The notes beneath the pieces are model-generated. The model saw only the letters and a list, made by a program, of their open reading frames with translations, made no database searches and was not told where the DNA came from. From Methylocapsa palsarum (GTDB lineage Bacteria; Pseudomonadota; Alphaproteobacteria; Rhizobiales; Beijerinckiaceae), in NCBI RefSeq assembly GCF_900114285.1, contig NZ_FOSN01000010.1:62001-126000 (forward strand): DNA of 64,000 nucleotides, read 5' to 3'. Below are positions 30,797 to 39,523 of the stretch, piece after piece. Made by a program: the position numbers and the translations under genes. Position 1 is the first letter of the stretch. Every line of letters starts with the position of its first letter.

Positions 30797-32053
30797 TTAC
30801 GCCTCGGCGCCGGGGCCGTCGAAAAAAAATCGCAGCATCTGGCGCGAGGCGTCGGGTCCGCGCGGGTCCGTATAGGAGCCCCGCGGATCGCCGCCCGACC
30901 ATGCGTGGCCAAGGCCCTCGATCTCCCAATGCTCCACGACCGCCGTCCCGCCCTCGTCCGTCATGATTGTGCGCACATAGGCGCGGCCGCCGGCGGAAAC
31001 GCCGGTTTGAACCTCGTGGTCGCCGGGCGCGATCCGGGCGCGGGCTTCGGCGACGATCATTTCGCCGTTGGAAGGATGCACCGTCTGGTCGGATCCGCCA
31101 TGAAAAACGATGGTCCGAACGGCACGGTGCGCATGGTCGAGATCGCGGTATTTCGTCGCCGCGAGCGCCGGGTTCGACTTGCCCCGCATCGCGGTGAGGC
31201 CGGAGAGAAGATCGCTCGCCGATTTGTAGGCGAGACCCGAATGAACGCCGGCGGCTGCGTAGAGCTCGGGATAGGTCGCGCTCATGACCGCCGCCATGGC
31301 GCCGCCCGCGGAAAGGCCCGCGACATAGACCCGGCCCGGATCGACGTTGAACTCCTGCATGATTTCGCGGGTGATCCCGGAGATGATGCGCGGCTCTCCC
31401 GTCTCGCGCATCTGATCCTTGAGCAGGAACCAGTTCCAGCAGCCGGACTGATTGGCGCTGGCGTCCTGCTTCGGATAGGCGACGATGAAGCCGAATTCCT
31501 CGGCGAGCGTGTTCATCTTCGTTCCAGCCGCAAAATCGTCCGGACCCTGCGTGCAGCCGTGAAGCATGATGATAAGGGCCGGCCGCGCGCCCGCCCCGCG
31601 CATCGCGGCCGCGCCTGGCGCCTGAAGGCCTGGAACATAAAGCTTGTAGTCCCGCGCGCCGGCCTTGCAGGCGTAACGCCGCGCTGCGAATGCGCCGCGC
31701 TCACGCGCGACGGCAGGTGTGGCGGAAGCTGCGGCGGAAGACGCGTTTTCGAGCGCGCTCCCCGCGTCGGAGTCTGCGCCAGGAGGCGGCGAAGCGTACA
31801 GCGGATGGGCGTGCGCCTCCCTTAGCAATTCGACGACTTTGCCAAGCGGCCGTTTGATGTGAGGGAAGTGAAAACCGGTGGAAGAATCGCCGGTCGCGGC
31901 CGGGCCGGCAGGCGCCTGCGGCGGAGCCGGTCTCTCATCTGATTTGCCAAGGCCGGACAGGGCGCGCTGGATGACCTTCGTCGCGGCGATCAAATCGCGG
32001 TTGCGGGTCAATTGCCCGGCCTTGCGCATCGCGGCGTTGAGAACCGATTTCAT
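30797..32053 (-). CDS. PHB depolymerase-like esterase (CE1/LpqC type)
   Basis: A 418-aa alpha/beta hydrolase. The catalytic serine lies in GLSAGG (Ser248), the oxyanion segment is LHGCTQGPDDFA (about 165-176), and a late Asp/His pair fits GGSDQTVHP and GLGHAWSGG. This is the PHB-depolymerase/feruloyl-esterase family that cleaves short-chain polyesters. No signal peptide: the first 60 residues look like a cytosolic, slightly basic leader, and a Pro/Ala-rich linker precedes the fold. So it may act on intracellular granules. An RHH regulator lies just upstream in the same direction. Confidence 0.85.
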   Translation of the reverse strand: MKSVLNAAMRKAGQLTRNRDLIAATKVIQRALSGLGKSDERPAPPQAPAGPAATGDSSTGFHFPHIKRPLGKVVELLREAHAHPLYASPPPGADSDAGSALENASSAAASATPAVARERGAFAARRYACKAGARDYKLYVPGLQAPGAAAMRGAGARPALIIMLHGCTQGPDDFAAGTKMNTLAEEFGFIVAYPKQDASANQSGCWNWFLLKDQMRETGEPRIISGITREIMQEFNVDPGRVYVAGLSAGGAMAAVMSATYPELYAAAGVHSGLAYKSASDLLSGLTAMRGKSNPALAATKYRDLDHAHRAVRTIVFHGGSDQTVHPSNGEMIVAEARARIAPGDHEVQTGVSAGGRAYVRTIMTDEGGTAVVEHWEIEGLGHAWSGGDPRGSYTDPRGPDASRQMLRFFFDGPGAEA

Positions 32054-32085
32054 GGCTGAATCCTTGCCGGAGGAGCGACGATTGG

Positions 32086-32505
32086 TCACGAAATGCGGTC
32101 CGCGAGCGCCGACTTCACGGCTGGACTCGCCTGCAGCGCGCCCAGAACCGTCAACGACTCGATGGTGGCGCGGGCGAGTTCGGGCGGAACATCGGCCGCG
32201 ATGATCGTCAGGCCGACAACCTTGATCCGCAGCTTCTCCCCGGCAGCCTGCACGGCCTCGAGATCCTCGCGGCGAAAACAGCGCAATCCGATTTCAAGCG
32301 TGTGCCGCACGATCGACTGCTTGACCGCGTCGGCATGGGCCGCGAGCTGGTTGCGGATCGCCGTCCGTATAAAGTCGGAGCGATTGGAATAGAAGCCTTC
32401 TTGCGTCAGCAGATCGATATGGCCGAGATCGACATAGCCCACATTAATCGTGAGCTTCTCTGTATCCGCTGTTTTCTCGCGAAGCCGGTGAATGATTGCC
32501 GACAT
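32086..32505 (-). CDS. ribbon-helix-helix transcriptional regulator
   Basis: 139 aa. The N-terminal half has a CopG/NikR-like RHH pattern: a short beta strand (KLTINVGYVDLG), then GFYSNRSDFIRTAIRNQLA. The C-terminal part (residues about 60-139) is a second domain of unclear type. GGAGATGG precedes the ATG. An inverted repeat ACCATC-N6-GATGGT lies just upstream of the start, suggesting autoregulation. It lies 32 bases upstream of the esterase gene on the same strand, so it may control it. Confidence 0.82.
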   Translation of the reverse strand: MSAIIHRLREKTADTEKLTINVGYVDLGHIDLLTQEGFYSNRSDFIRTAIRNQLAAHADAVKQSIVRHTLEIGLRCFRREDLEAVQAAGEKLRIKVVGLTIIAADVPPELARATIESLTVLGALQASPAVKSALADRIS

Positions 32506-32516
32506 GCCATCTCCTT

Positions 32517-32534
32517 ACCATCTGTCTGGATGGT
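32517..32534 (-). promoter_or_regulatory. inverted repeat, candidate RHH operator
   Basis: ACCATC and GATGGT form perfect 6-base arms around 6 bases, 11 bases upstream of the RHH gene start. A further GGATGG half site lies a few bases away at about 32539-32544. Palindromic sites near the start codon are usual for dimers of ribbon-helix-helix proteins. Confidence 0.5.
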
Positions 32535-32741
32535 ATATGGATGGCTCCAAGAGGATTTCAAGGAAATAAACCCGGGCCAGCCGCGGCATGAGCGCTCATG
32601 CCGAACACCGCCAGGCCGAGACGTCGCGCCCAACGGCCTCAAGCTGAACCCTAACAGATCCGGGAGAGGGATGAATAAAAATCGACAAAGCGAACCCGCC
32701 TCCTGACTCCGAAGCGGGTCGTTCGGCCATTAAGCCGCAGC

Positions 32742-33029
32742 TTAGGCGCTGGCTTTTTTCTTGACGATCTCGCGCTTGATCGTGAGCGCGCCGGGCGACA
32801 GATCGCCATCCCTCGCTTTTACGAGAAAGGCGTCGAGGCCACCGCGATGTTCGACCGACCGGAGGGCGGCGGCGGCGACGCGGAAGCGGAGCTTGCGCTG
32901 AAGAACGTCGGAGATCAGCGTCACCTGGCAAAGGTTCGGCAGGAATCGCGTCCGCGTCTTGTGGTTCGAATGGCTGACCAGATTGCCGGTCTGAACGGCT
33001 TTCCCGGTCAATTCGCAACGGCGGGACAT
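32742..33029 (-). CDS. rpmB: 50S ribosomal protein L28
   Basis: L28 of 95 aa: [40 protein letters not shown] and the C-terminal lysine-rich tail. It lies divergent from ftsK across a 330-base spacer. No cysteine pairs of the zinc-binding L28 variant are complete. Confidence 0.96.
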   Translation of the reverse strand: MSRRCELTGKAVQTGNLVSHSNHKTRTRFLPNLCQVTLISDVLQRKLRFRVAAAALRSVEHRGGLDAFLVKARDGDLSPGALTIKREIVKKKASA

Positions 33030-33361
33030 CGCAGGATCCTCTTAAAATTCGGCCAAAACCCTTGCGGCTCCCGGCGACCGTTCTGGCGGCCGGGCGTCCA
33101 TTCCGCAATCCTTGGGAAGCACGGGGTTTTAGTTCAGGGCCGAGCCTGCGTCAAGCGCTTGCAAGCCGGCCGGATCGCCGCGAAACGCCAGGGCCGGGCT
33201 TTTAAGGTTAAAACACCTTTAACCGCCGCTTGCTAGTTTGAACCATATTCGCCGCCGTTTGCGAACCGGACGCCCATCGCCTCTTCGGCGCGGGCGCGCC
33301 GCCGCAACGGTCGGCAGCACGGCGCCGGCTGACGGCGCAAAGACGACAGCGGTGCGACGGG
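33030..33361. other. rpmB/ftsK divergent spacer
   Basis: No gene is visible in these 332 bases. The region must hold the rpmB promoter (minus strand) and the ftsK promoter (plus strand). Its one marked feature is the TTAA-N7-TTAA site at 33208-33222, within an inverted repeat GGTTAAA-N5-TTTAACC at 33206-33224. Confidence 0.6.
33208..33222 (+). promoter_or_regulatory. perfect TTAA-N7-TTAA site (CtrA-box-like) upstream of ftsK
   Basis: TTAA at 33208-33211 and TTAA at 33219-33222 are separated by exactly 7 bases, the established CtrA recognition pattern of alphaproteobacteria. The site is 140 bases before the ftsK start. CtrA links the cell cycle to division and chromosome segregation genes, so control of ftsK would make sense. 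Confidence 0.5.
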
Positions 33362-35989
33362 ATGCGGACGACCTCAAGCTTTACGGCGATCGATTATATT
33401 CCCGACGCGGCCCGAGACTTTATGGCTCGGCGAGGCGCCGAACTTGCCGGCCTCCTTTTGATCGGACTGACCGGCGCCGCCGCTCTCGCTCTGATGACGT
33501 GGTCCGTGCAGGATCCGAGTTTGAACCACGCCGCCTCCGGGCAGGTCCGCAATCTTCTTGGGCCCTACGGCGCAGTCACGGCCGACCTTCTGATGCAGAT
33601 GCTCGGCCTGTCCGTCATCGCGTTTTTGACCCCGCCGCTGTTCTGGGGATGGCGCTTGCTCACGGCGCGGCGCCTCGAACGCGTCCCGGGCCGGATGTTA
33701 TTATGGGTCTGCGGCGCCGTCTTGTCGGCGGGCCTAGCGGCGTTTCTTCCCGCCACGTCGAAATGGCCGCTGCCGACCGGCCTTGGCGGCGTGGTCGGCG
33801 ACGTCATTCTCGCGCTTCCCAACCGTATCTTCGACGGTTTTGGAGCCGGCCTGCTGCTGGTGGCGGCGATCCTTGCCGCCGGGGCGATCCTGTCGCTCAC
33901 CGCCAGCATAGGGCTTCGCGACGCCGACAGCGATGACGGCATGGCGGAGGACGATGCGGACGACCGAGGCTATGATCACAAGGCCGCGCGCCGCGGCGCG
34001 CCCGCTGAAGATGACGATCTCGCCGGCGCTCCCGGCCTTTCCCTCATGTCGCTTGGCGCTCTGATTCACGCCTGGCTCAGCCTGAAGGCCGCGATCAGCC
34101 GGCGGCTCGCGCGTCTTCGCGCGCAACCGGAAGAGCGCATGCGCGAGGATTGGGGAGTCCGTTCCTCCGCGCCGGAGGATGACTTCGAGCGGCCGATCGA
34201 TCTTGCGGACGCTCCCCTGCACTGGCCCGAGCTCGAGCCGGCCGACGTCGTTTTCGACGCCAGCGCCTACGCCCCGCCGGCCGCCCGCGCGGCGGCGCAG
34301 TCCCGTCAGCTCGCCGAACCGACGTTCGCCGCGCCGGCGGCCGAGAGCCGCCGCGTGATCGCGGCCCCGCCGGCTGCGTTGAAGCCGGGCCTGCGCGCCC
34401 AGAAAGAGGCGGCTTCCTCGTCCCAGAACCGCCCGTCGCGGCGCGAATACCGGCTGCCGCCGCTGCAGATGCTGGCCGAACCAAGAAAGCTGCCGCAGAC
34501 AAAGGTTTCGGAGGACGCCCTCAGCCAGAATGCGCGATTGCTTGAAGGGGTTCTCGAAGATTTCGGCGTCAAGGGCGAAATCATCAACGTCCGTCCCGGC
34601 CCGGTCGTGACGCTTTACGAACTCGAACCCGCGCCCGGCATCAAATCGTCGCGGGTGATCGGCCTCGCCGACGACATCGCCCGGTCGATGTCGGCGATCT
34701 CGGCCCGCGTCGCTGTCGTGCAGGGCCGCAACGCCATCGGCATCGAACTGCCGAACCAGCGCCGCGAGACGGTCTACCTTCGCGAATTGCTCGGCTCCGC
34801 CGATTTCGAACAGAGCAACCACCGGCTCGCGATCGCGCTCGGCAAGAACATCGGCGGCGAGCCGATCATCGTCGATCTCGCCCGGATGCCGCATCTCCTC
34901 GTCGCGGGCACGACCGGCTCGGGCAAATCGGTCGCGATCAACACGATGATCCTCTCCCTGCTCTATCGCCTGCGGCCGGAGGAATGCCGCCTCATCATGG
35001 TCGATCCGAAGATGCTGGAATTGTCGGTCTACGACGGCATTCCGCATTTGCTGACCCCGGTCGTCACCGATCCGAAGAAGGCGGTCGTCGCGCTGAAATG
35101 GGCGGTGCGCGAAATGGAGGACCGCTACAAGAAAATGTCGAAGCTCGGCGTCCGCAACATCGACGGCTTCAACGCCCGCGTCACCGAAGCCGCGGCCAAG
35201 GGCGAGACCCTGATGCGCACCGTTCAGACCGGGTACGACCGCGAAACCGGCGAGGCGGTCTACGAACACGAACCGATGGACCTCGCGCCCCTGCCCTTCA
35301 TCGTCGTGATCGTCGACGAGATGGCCGATCTGATGATGGTCGCGGGCAAGGACATCGAAGGCGCCATCCAGCGGCTCGCGCAAATGGCGCGCGCGGCGGG
35401 CATTCATCTCATCATGGCGACGCAACGGCCCTCTGTCGACGTCATCACCGGCACGATCAAGGCGAATTTCCCGACGAGAATCTCGTTCCAGGTCACGTCC
35501 AAGATCGACAGCCGCACGATTTTAGGGGAACAGGGCGCCGAACAGCTGCTCGGCCAGGGCGACATGCTCCACATGGCGGGAGGCGGCCGCATTTCGCGCG
35601 TGCACGGGCCGTTCGTCGCCGACGAGGAGGTCGAAAAGGTGGTCGCCCATCTGAAAGCCCAGGGGCAGCCGGAATATCTCGACGCCATCACCATGGAGGA
35701 CGATTTCGCCGAGGGCGAGGGCGCCGAGGGCCCCGCGCCCGGAAGCATGGACGCCGAGGAGGCGGGCGACCTTTACGACCGCGCCGTCGCCATCGTGCTG
35801 CGCGACCGCAAATGCTCGACGAGCTATATCCAGCGCCGCCTGTCCGTCGGCTACAACAAGGCCGCCTCGCTGGTCGAGCGGATGGAAAAGGAAGGCGTCG
35901 TCGGCGCCCCGAACCATTCCGGCAAACGAACGATCCTCGTCGGCGGCGGGATCGACCGCGGGGCCTTCGACCTCGCCGCGGAGGGATGA
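33362..35989 (+). CDS. ftsK: DNA translocase FtsK
   Basis: Septal DNA pump that resolves chromosome dimers at division. 875 aa: four N-terminal membrane segments (about 27-175), a Pro/Ala/Arg-rich linker with acidic patches (175-380), the RecA-like motor with Walker A GTTGSGKS (516-523) and Walker [13 protein letters not shown], and the C-terminal gamma winged helix ([20 protein letters not shown]). The stop codon overlaps the ATG of the next gene (ATGA), so a toxin-like gene may be translated by coupling with ftsK. Confidence 0.96.
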   Translation: MRTTSSFTAIDYIPDAARDFMARRGAELAGLLLIGLTGAAALALMTWSVQDPSLNHAASGQVRNLLGPYGAVTADLLMQMLGLSVIAFLTPPLFWGWRLLTARRLERVPGRMLLWVCGAVLSAGLAAFLPATSKWPLPTGLGGVVGDVILALPNRIFDGFGAGLLLVAAILAAGAILSLTASIGLRDADSDDGMAEDDADDRGYDHKAARRGAPAEDDDLAGAPGLSLMSLGALIHAWLSLKAAISRRLARLRAQPEERMREDWGVRSSAPEDDFERPIDLADAPLHWPELEPADVVFDASAYAPPAARAAAQSRQLAEPTFAAPAAESRRVIAAPPAALKPGLRAQKEAASSSQNRPSRREYRLPPLQMLAEPRKLPQTKVSEDALSQNARLLEGVLEDFGVKGEIINVRPGPVVTLYELEPAPGIKSSRVIGLADDIARSMSAISARVAVVQGRNAIGIELPNQRRETVYLRELLGSADFEQSNHRLAIALGKNIGGEPIIVDLARMPHLLVAGTTGSGKSVAINTMILSLLYRLRPEECRLIMVDPKMLELSVYDGIPHLLTPVVTDPKKAVVALKWAVREMEDRYKKMSKLGVRNIDGFNARVTEAAAKGETLMRTVQTGYDRETGEAVYEHEPMDLAPLPFIVVIVDEMADLMMVAGKDIEGAIQRLAQMARAAGIHLIMATQRPSVDVITGTIKANFPTRISFQVTSKIDSRTILGEQGAEQLLGQGDMLHMAGGGRISRVHGPFVADEEVEKVVAHLKAQGQPEYLDAITMEDDFAEGEGAEGPAPGSMDAEEAGDLYDRAVAIVLRDRKCSTSYIQRRLSVGYNKAASLVERMEKEGVVGAPNHSGKRTILVGGGIDRGAFDLAAEG

Positions 35990-37116
35990 TTTCGCGCGAT
36001 CGCACGGATCTCGTTCGCGCTTATGTTCATGCTCCGGTTTCGGCGTTCGCGCCGCGCGGCATCGTCCCGCCAAATACTTCGGCTCGAGAGATGGAGCTTC
36101 TGGTGGAGCGGGCGCAAGAACTCTTGCACAAATGGAATGAGCGGGCGGAGCGGCTCCATCCCTGTATGGAGATCACCGGCGAAGGCGGCCTGATGCTTGG
36201 CGCCGGGACGATGCTCGGCGAGATCTGGCGGGACGAATACGGGCGCCCTCGCCTCGCCATCGACGGTGCGCGGACTGGCGCGCTGCTCGCGAGCGCCTTT
36301 GAAAGGCCGGTCGCGGCTGACGGTCTCGCCAAGTTGCAGCGTGCCGCCGTGCTTTGGAACGAGGACGAAAAAGCGCTCGCCCATATTCATCTGGCGCACA
36401 TCGGTCTTCCACCCTGCGACGAGGCCGCGGCTTTGCGCCTCTTCATCGCCGACGCGCTTTTGACCGCTGGCGCCTCGCCCCAAACCTTGATCGAAGCGCA
36501 AAACCTTGCGCCCCATTTTGCGAAATTCAACATCGATCAGCCGCGCGTGCCTGCGGGCAATGGGCGCGAAAGCGGCCAATGGGCGGGCGAAGATGCGGGC
36601 CCCGCGCCGGCCGCGTTCCGCAGCCGCAGAGAGAGGGGCGGGCGCAGGGGAAGCGGCGGGTTTCACGCAATCCATGAATTTCTGGACTGGCTGCGCGGAA
36701 AAAGCAACGAATCCGCCCAGGAAGACAAATCGTCCGAGCTCCAGCCGGCTCTTTCCCCGACGGATTCGATTAGCGGACCGGTCCCAGAACAACACGTTTC
36801 GTCCCCGAAGCCGTCCGACTTCGTTGGTCAGGACTTCGGCAAATTGGGAGTTGGTATCGAAAAACCGCAACTCGGCATTCGAGAATTCGACTCACATGCG
36901 GCGGAAAGGATGATCGAGCGCGGCATATCAATAAATGATATGCACGATACCGTGGATCGTCCGTTGATTGTCCTCCAACAGACTCGCGGGAGAGTATATT
37001 ACCTTTCGGACAATGTCGCCGTCGTACTTAACCCAAAAGGGCGGGTTATAACAACCTATTCTGCGTCCGACTTCGACGCAAAAGTCAAGGCGTTGTTAGG
37101 CCATATACACAAATAG
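35986..37116 (+). CDS. polymorphic-toxin-like carrier with C-terminal toxin-type tip
   Basis: 376 aa, unknown to me by family name. Residues 1-180 are GC-rich and globular ([55 protein letters not shown]). At 184-192 is DQPRVPAGN, a linker motif I associate with Rhizobiales toxin-like and phage-associated proteins. After a low-complexity linker, residues about 280-376 form the tip: [34 protein letters not shown], then a beta-rich end with RVITTY. The tip resembles DUF4258/RelE-like small nuclease folds (inference). The region 77-240 is duplicated downstream. The start overlaps the ftsK stop. Confidence 0.7.
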   Translation: MISRDRTDLVRAYVHAPVSAFAPRGIVPPNTSAREMELLVERAQELLHKWNERAERLHPCMEITGEGGLMLGAGTMLGEIWRDEYGRPRLAIDGARTGALLASAFERPVAADGLAKLQRAAVLWNEDEKALAHIHLAHIGLPPCDEAAALRLFIADALLTAGASPQTLIEAQNLAPHFAKFNIDQPRVPAGNGRESGQWAGEDAGPAPAAFRSRRERGGRRGSGGFHAIHEFLDWLRGKSNESAQEDKSSELQPALSPTDSISGPVPEQHVSSPKPSDFVGQDFGKLGVGIEKPQLGIREFDSHAAERMIERGISINDMHDTVDRPLIVLQQTRGRVYYLSDNVAVVLNPKGRVITTYSASDFDAKVKALLGHIHK

Positions 37117-37127
37117 AGGACAATAAT

Positions 37128-37406
37128 ATGAATAACACCGAGGAGACAACCAAGCGAATCCGAACCATCCTGCTGAAAGACTGGGATCCGCTAGGAGTTG
37201 GCGATAACCCAAACTTGGCTGACGAATATGACGCATACATTCCCAGCGTGTTGGCCCTCCTTGGCAATCATTGCACGGTCGATGAGTTGGAGCGCCATCT
37301 CCTTGGCGTCGAGGCAAGCTGGGAATTAGCGCCCGATTCGACGGCGGCGCAGACGGCAAGGAAGATCTTCGATACCTTGCAGGAATGCCAGGATCGGGAC
37401 GCATAA
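37128..37406 (+). CDS. candidate immunity protein 1
   Basis: A 92-aa acidic protein 12 bases after the toxin-like gene, with GAGGA before its ATG. Its sequence has RIRTILLKDWDPLGVGDNPN, then LADEYDAYIPSVLALL and CTVDELERHLLGVEASW. This resembles the small DUF1871-like family, and it is paralogous to the gene at 38293. Position right behind the tip and the small size fit an immunity protein. Function is inferred from context only. Confidence 0.7.
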   Translation: MNNTEETTKRIRTILLKDWDPLGVGDNPNLADEYDAYIPSVLALLGNHCTVDELERHLLGVEASWELAPDSTAAQTARKIFDTLQECQDRDA

Positions 37407-37453
37407 CCAGTAGCTGACGGTTGCGGCAAGACAGGCGGCGACGAGAAAATTGG

Positions 37454-38280
37454 TCGCGCCCCCGCCTCGCCATCGACGGCGCGGGGACCGGCGCGCTGCT
37501 CGCCAGCGCCTTTGAAAGGCCGGTCGCGGCTGACGGTCTCGCCAAGATGCGGCGTGCCGCCGCGCTTTGGAACGAGGACGAAAAAGCGCTCGCCCATATT
37601 CATCTGGCGCACATCGGTCTTCCGCCCTGCGACCAGACTGCGGCTTTGCGCCTCTTCGTCGCCGACGCGCTTTTGGCCGCCGGCGCCTTTTGCCGCAAAC
37701 CCTGATCGAAGCGCAATGTCTTGCGCCGCATTTTGCGAAATTCAACATCGATCAGCCGCGCGTCCCGGCGGGCAATGAGCGCGAAAGCGGCCGATGGGCG
37801 GGCGATGGCGCTCATACCGCATCAGCCGCGTTCCGTAGCCGTAGAGAAAGAGGCAGGCACAGAGGCGGCGGATTTCATGCGATCCATGAGTTTCTGGACT
37901 GGCTGCGCGGCAGGGGCGCGGAGCCTTGGGACGAACATTCGCCAGAACCAAAATCAACAGCTCCCGCCGCCGAGCCGGGTCCGCAGGTCGCGGCCGAAGC
38001 CGTCCGATTTCGTTGGTCAGGACTTTGTCAGATTGGGAACGGCGATCGACAAACCTGAAGTTGCTATATTAGCTTTTGACGAGCATGCGATCGATAGAGT
38101 CAATCAAAGGAACGTATCTTCTGCAATTATGGAAAGCACTATAGCTCAACCATTAATTGTCCTCCAGCAAACTCCGAACAAATACCTTTTTCTTTCCGAT
38201 AGCGCTGGAGTTGTCATAACCAAAAATGTTTTATGATTACAAAAAATTTTACGCAAATATTACATTATCGAATATGTTCA
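37454..38280 (+). pseudogene. decayed second carrier with its own tip, multiple frameshifts
   Basis: Homologous to 36242-37100 of the first carrier: [39 protein letters not shown], then [19 protein letters not shown] and [15 protein letters not shown]. The frame breaks near 37690 (a 2-base length difference leading to a TGA at about 37702), between 37930 and 38000, and near 38210. The tip [30 protein letters not shown] and SDSAGVV is a divergent version of the first tip. The 5' part of the carrier is missing. Downstream of the linker, base composition turns AT-rich, so the tip cassette seems to be of separate origin. Confidence 0.75.
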
Positions 38281-38292
38281 TGGAGGCAAAAG

Positions 38293-38544
38293 ATGAATGA
38301 AAATAATCAAACAAGACGCATCCGTGAGATACTTAGAAAATATTGGGATCCACTCGTTGTTGGAGACAATCCACATTTGCATGACGAATACGACGATATA
38401 CTTTTTAAAATACTAACTATGTTAGATGCTAAATGCACAGCAGAACAATTAGAACGCTATCTCAAAACGATCGAAGAACGCTGGACTTCGTTTCCGGTTA
38501 AAGAGACCTCTTTGGTCGTAAAGAACATCCTAGAAGGACTTTAG
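38293..38544 (+). CDS. candidate immunity protein 2 (paralogue of the 37128 gene)
   Basis: 83 aa, preceded by GGAGG. It matches the first immunity-like protein along its length: RIREILRKYWDPLVVGDNPH, LHDEYDDILFKILTML, CTAEQLERYLKTIEERW. Unlike its paralogue it is AT-rich (38281-38340 has 21 G+C of 60). Its frame is intact although the tip gene in front of it is broken, as expected if immunity is kept longer than toxin. Confidence 0.75.
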   Translation: MNENNQTRRIREILRKYWDPLVVGDNPHLHDEYDDILFKILTMLDAKCTAEQLERYLKTIEERWTSFPVKETSLVVKNILEGL

Positions 38545-38561
38545 TCGGACGGAATTTCGGT

Positions 38562-38648
38562 GCGCAATGTCTTGCGCCGCATTTTGCGAAATCCAACATC
38601 GATCAGCCGCGCGTCCCGGCGGGCAATGAGCGCGAAAGCGGCCGATGG
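38562..38648 (+). repeat. third carrier fragment (87-bp direct repeat)
   Basis: These 87 bases match 37711-37797 with a single visible mismatch and encode the same APHFAK(S/F)[11 protein letters not shown] linker. They are bounded by unrelated sequence and are immediately followed by the orphan gene at 38682. Such linker copies are typical recombination sites for swapping toxin tips. Confidence 0.85.
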
Positions 38649-38681
38649 AACAATAGACATGAAACTCAGGCTTAGGAATAG

Positions 38682-38888
38682 ATGAACGAGGTATTTTTGA
38701 CTTTGGAGCAATACTCCGCAGCAAGGCGGAAGATAGAGAGTGTCTTCAATGTTGAAAGACAGCTTCCCGAACAGGTCTTCAAATCGCCGTACCGGTTCCA
38801 TCTCTTGCGTGAGTTCGAATTCGCTATGGACGATCTCCTGGAAATCCTTCGCAAATCGCACTCGCCATTCGCCGCCGACACCTTTTAA
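38682..38888 (+). CDS. small orphan gene in the toxin-like locus
   Basis: 68 aa: MNEVFLTLEQYSAARRKIES, then a helical, charged remainder (PYRFHLLREFEFAMDDLLEI). AGGA lies before the ATG. No family recognised. It follows the third carrier fragment in the position an immunity gene would take. It could be an orphan immunity gene whose toxin has been lost, or the small remnant of another protein. Confidence 0.5.
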   Translation: MNEVFLTLEQYSAARRKIESVFNVERQLPEQVFKSPYRFHLLREFEFAMDDLLEILRKSHSPFAADTF

Positions 38889-38934
38889 GCGTGCTCGACC
38901 CGACCCGTTAACTTATTTCTACAAACATTACCAC

Positions 38935-39252
38935 ATGACCAGCGCTTTCTACTTCAAAGGAGATATGACAAAAAAGGAATACATAAGCCTGCGCTGGCGC
39001 AATCCAGGCAATGAGGTCGACGCAATCCAGTTCGGCGCCGAGGTAGAAGCCTATATTCCAAGTTCGCTGAGTTGGGCGATGTGGGGAGAAAGGTCACGGG
39101 AGATCGCGATGATCGGTCTCGACGATCCGGCGCTGGTCAAAGCTCTGATCGCGGACAAGGGCTGGTGGATGGACGCGGGGACGGCGTCAAACGAATTTGT
39201 CGGCATGCCCTTCATCGACCAAAAGGTAAAGAGAATGAGCCGGCCCGGCTAG
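38935..39252 (+). CDS. small orphan gene ending at a repeat element
   Basis: 105 aa from ATG 38935, or 95 aa from ATG 38965, which has AAGGAG 2-3 bases before it. Recognisable pieces are KKEYISLRWRNPGNEVDAIQ and ALIADKGWWMDAGTASNEF. No family known to me. The stop TAG is the first three bases of repeat copy 4, so its C-terminus is set by the element. It may be another orphan immunity-type gene. Confidence 0.5.
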   Translation: MTSAFYFKGDMTKKEYISLRWRNPGNEVDAIQFGAEVEAYIPSSLSWAMWGERSREIAMIGLDDPALVKALIADKGWWMDAGTASNEFVGMPFIDQKVKRMSRPG

Positions 39253-39365
39253 AGCGCTTTCCGACCGCATGAAGTCATGCGATCGATCAGAAATCGCTCC
39301 AGATTTAAAGGCTTGAGCATAGTCTTGTCGATTGGATTGATTCACTCCGATCGGAATATGCTCCA
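39250..39365 (+). repeat. interspersed MITE-like element, copy 4
   Basis: 116 bases from TAGAGCGCTTTCCG to GGAATATGCTCCA (terminal T to C change). Palindromes surround CATGAAGTCATG and GGATTGATTCACTCC. It marks the right edge of the toxin-like locus and overlaps the stop of the preceding gene. Confidence 0.9.
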
Positions 39366-39523
39366 GGCGTGGCCAGACCAAACGGCGCCGCTCACGCTGG
39401 TCAAGAGCGTCGCGCGGCCCTATGAGGGGATCGGGCGCCGCGGAACGCGAGGCCGGGCGTTTCGATAAGGCCAGATCGAAAAATCAAATCGCGACGGGTG
39501 CTGGATTGTTCAAGGCGGATTTC

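Noticed and set aside
34984..35985. Apparent 334-codon N-terminal extension of the toxin-like carrier
   Set aside because: Shadow of ftsK in another frame; the ATG overlapping the ftsK stop is the likely start.
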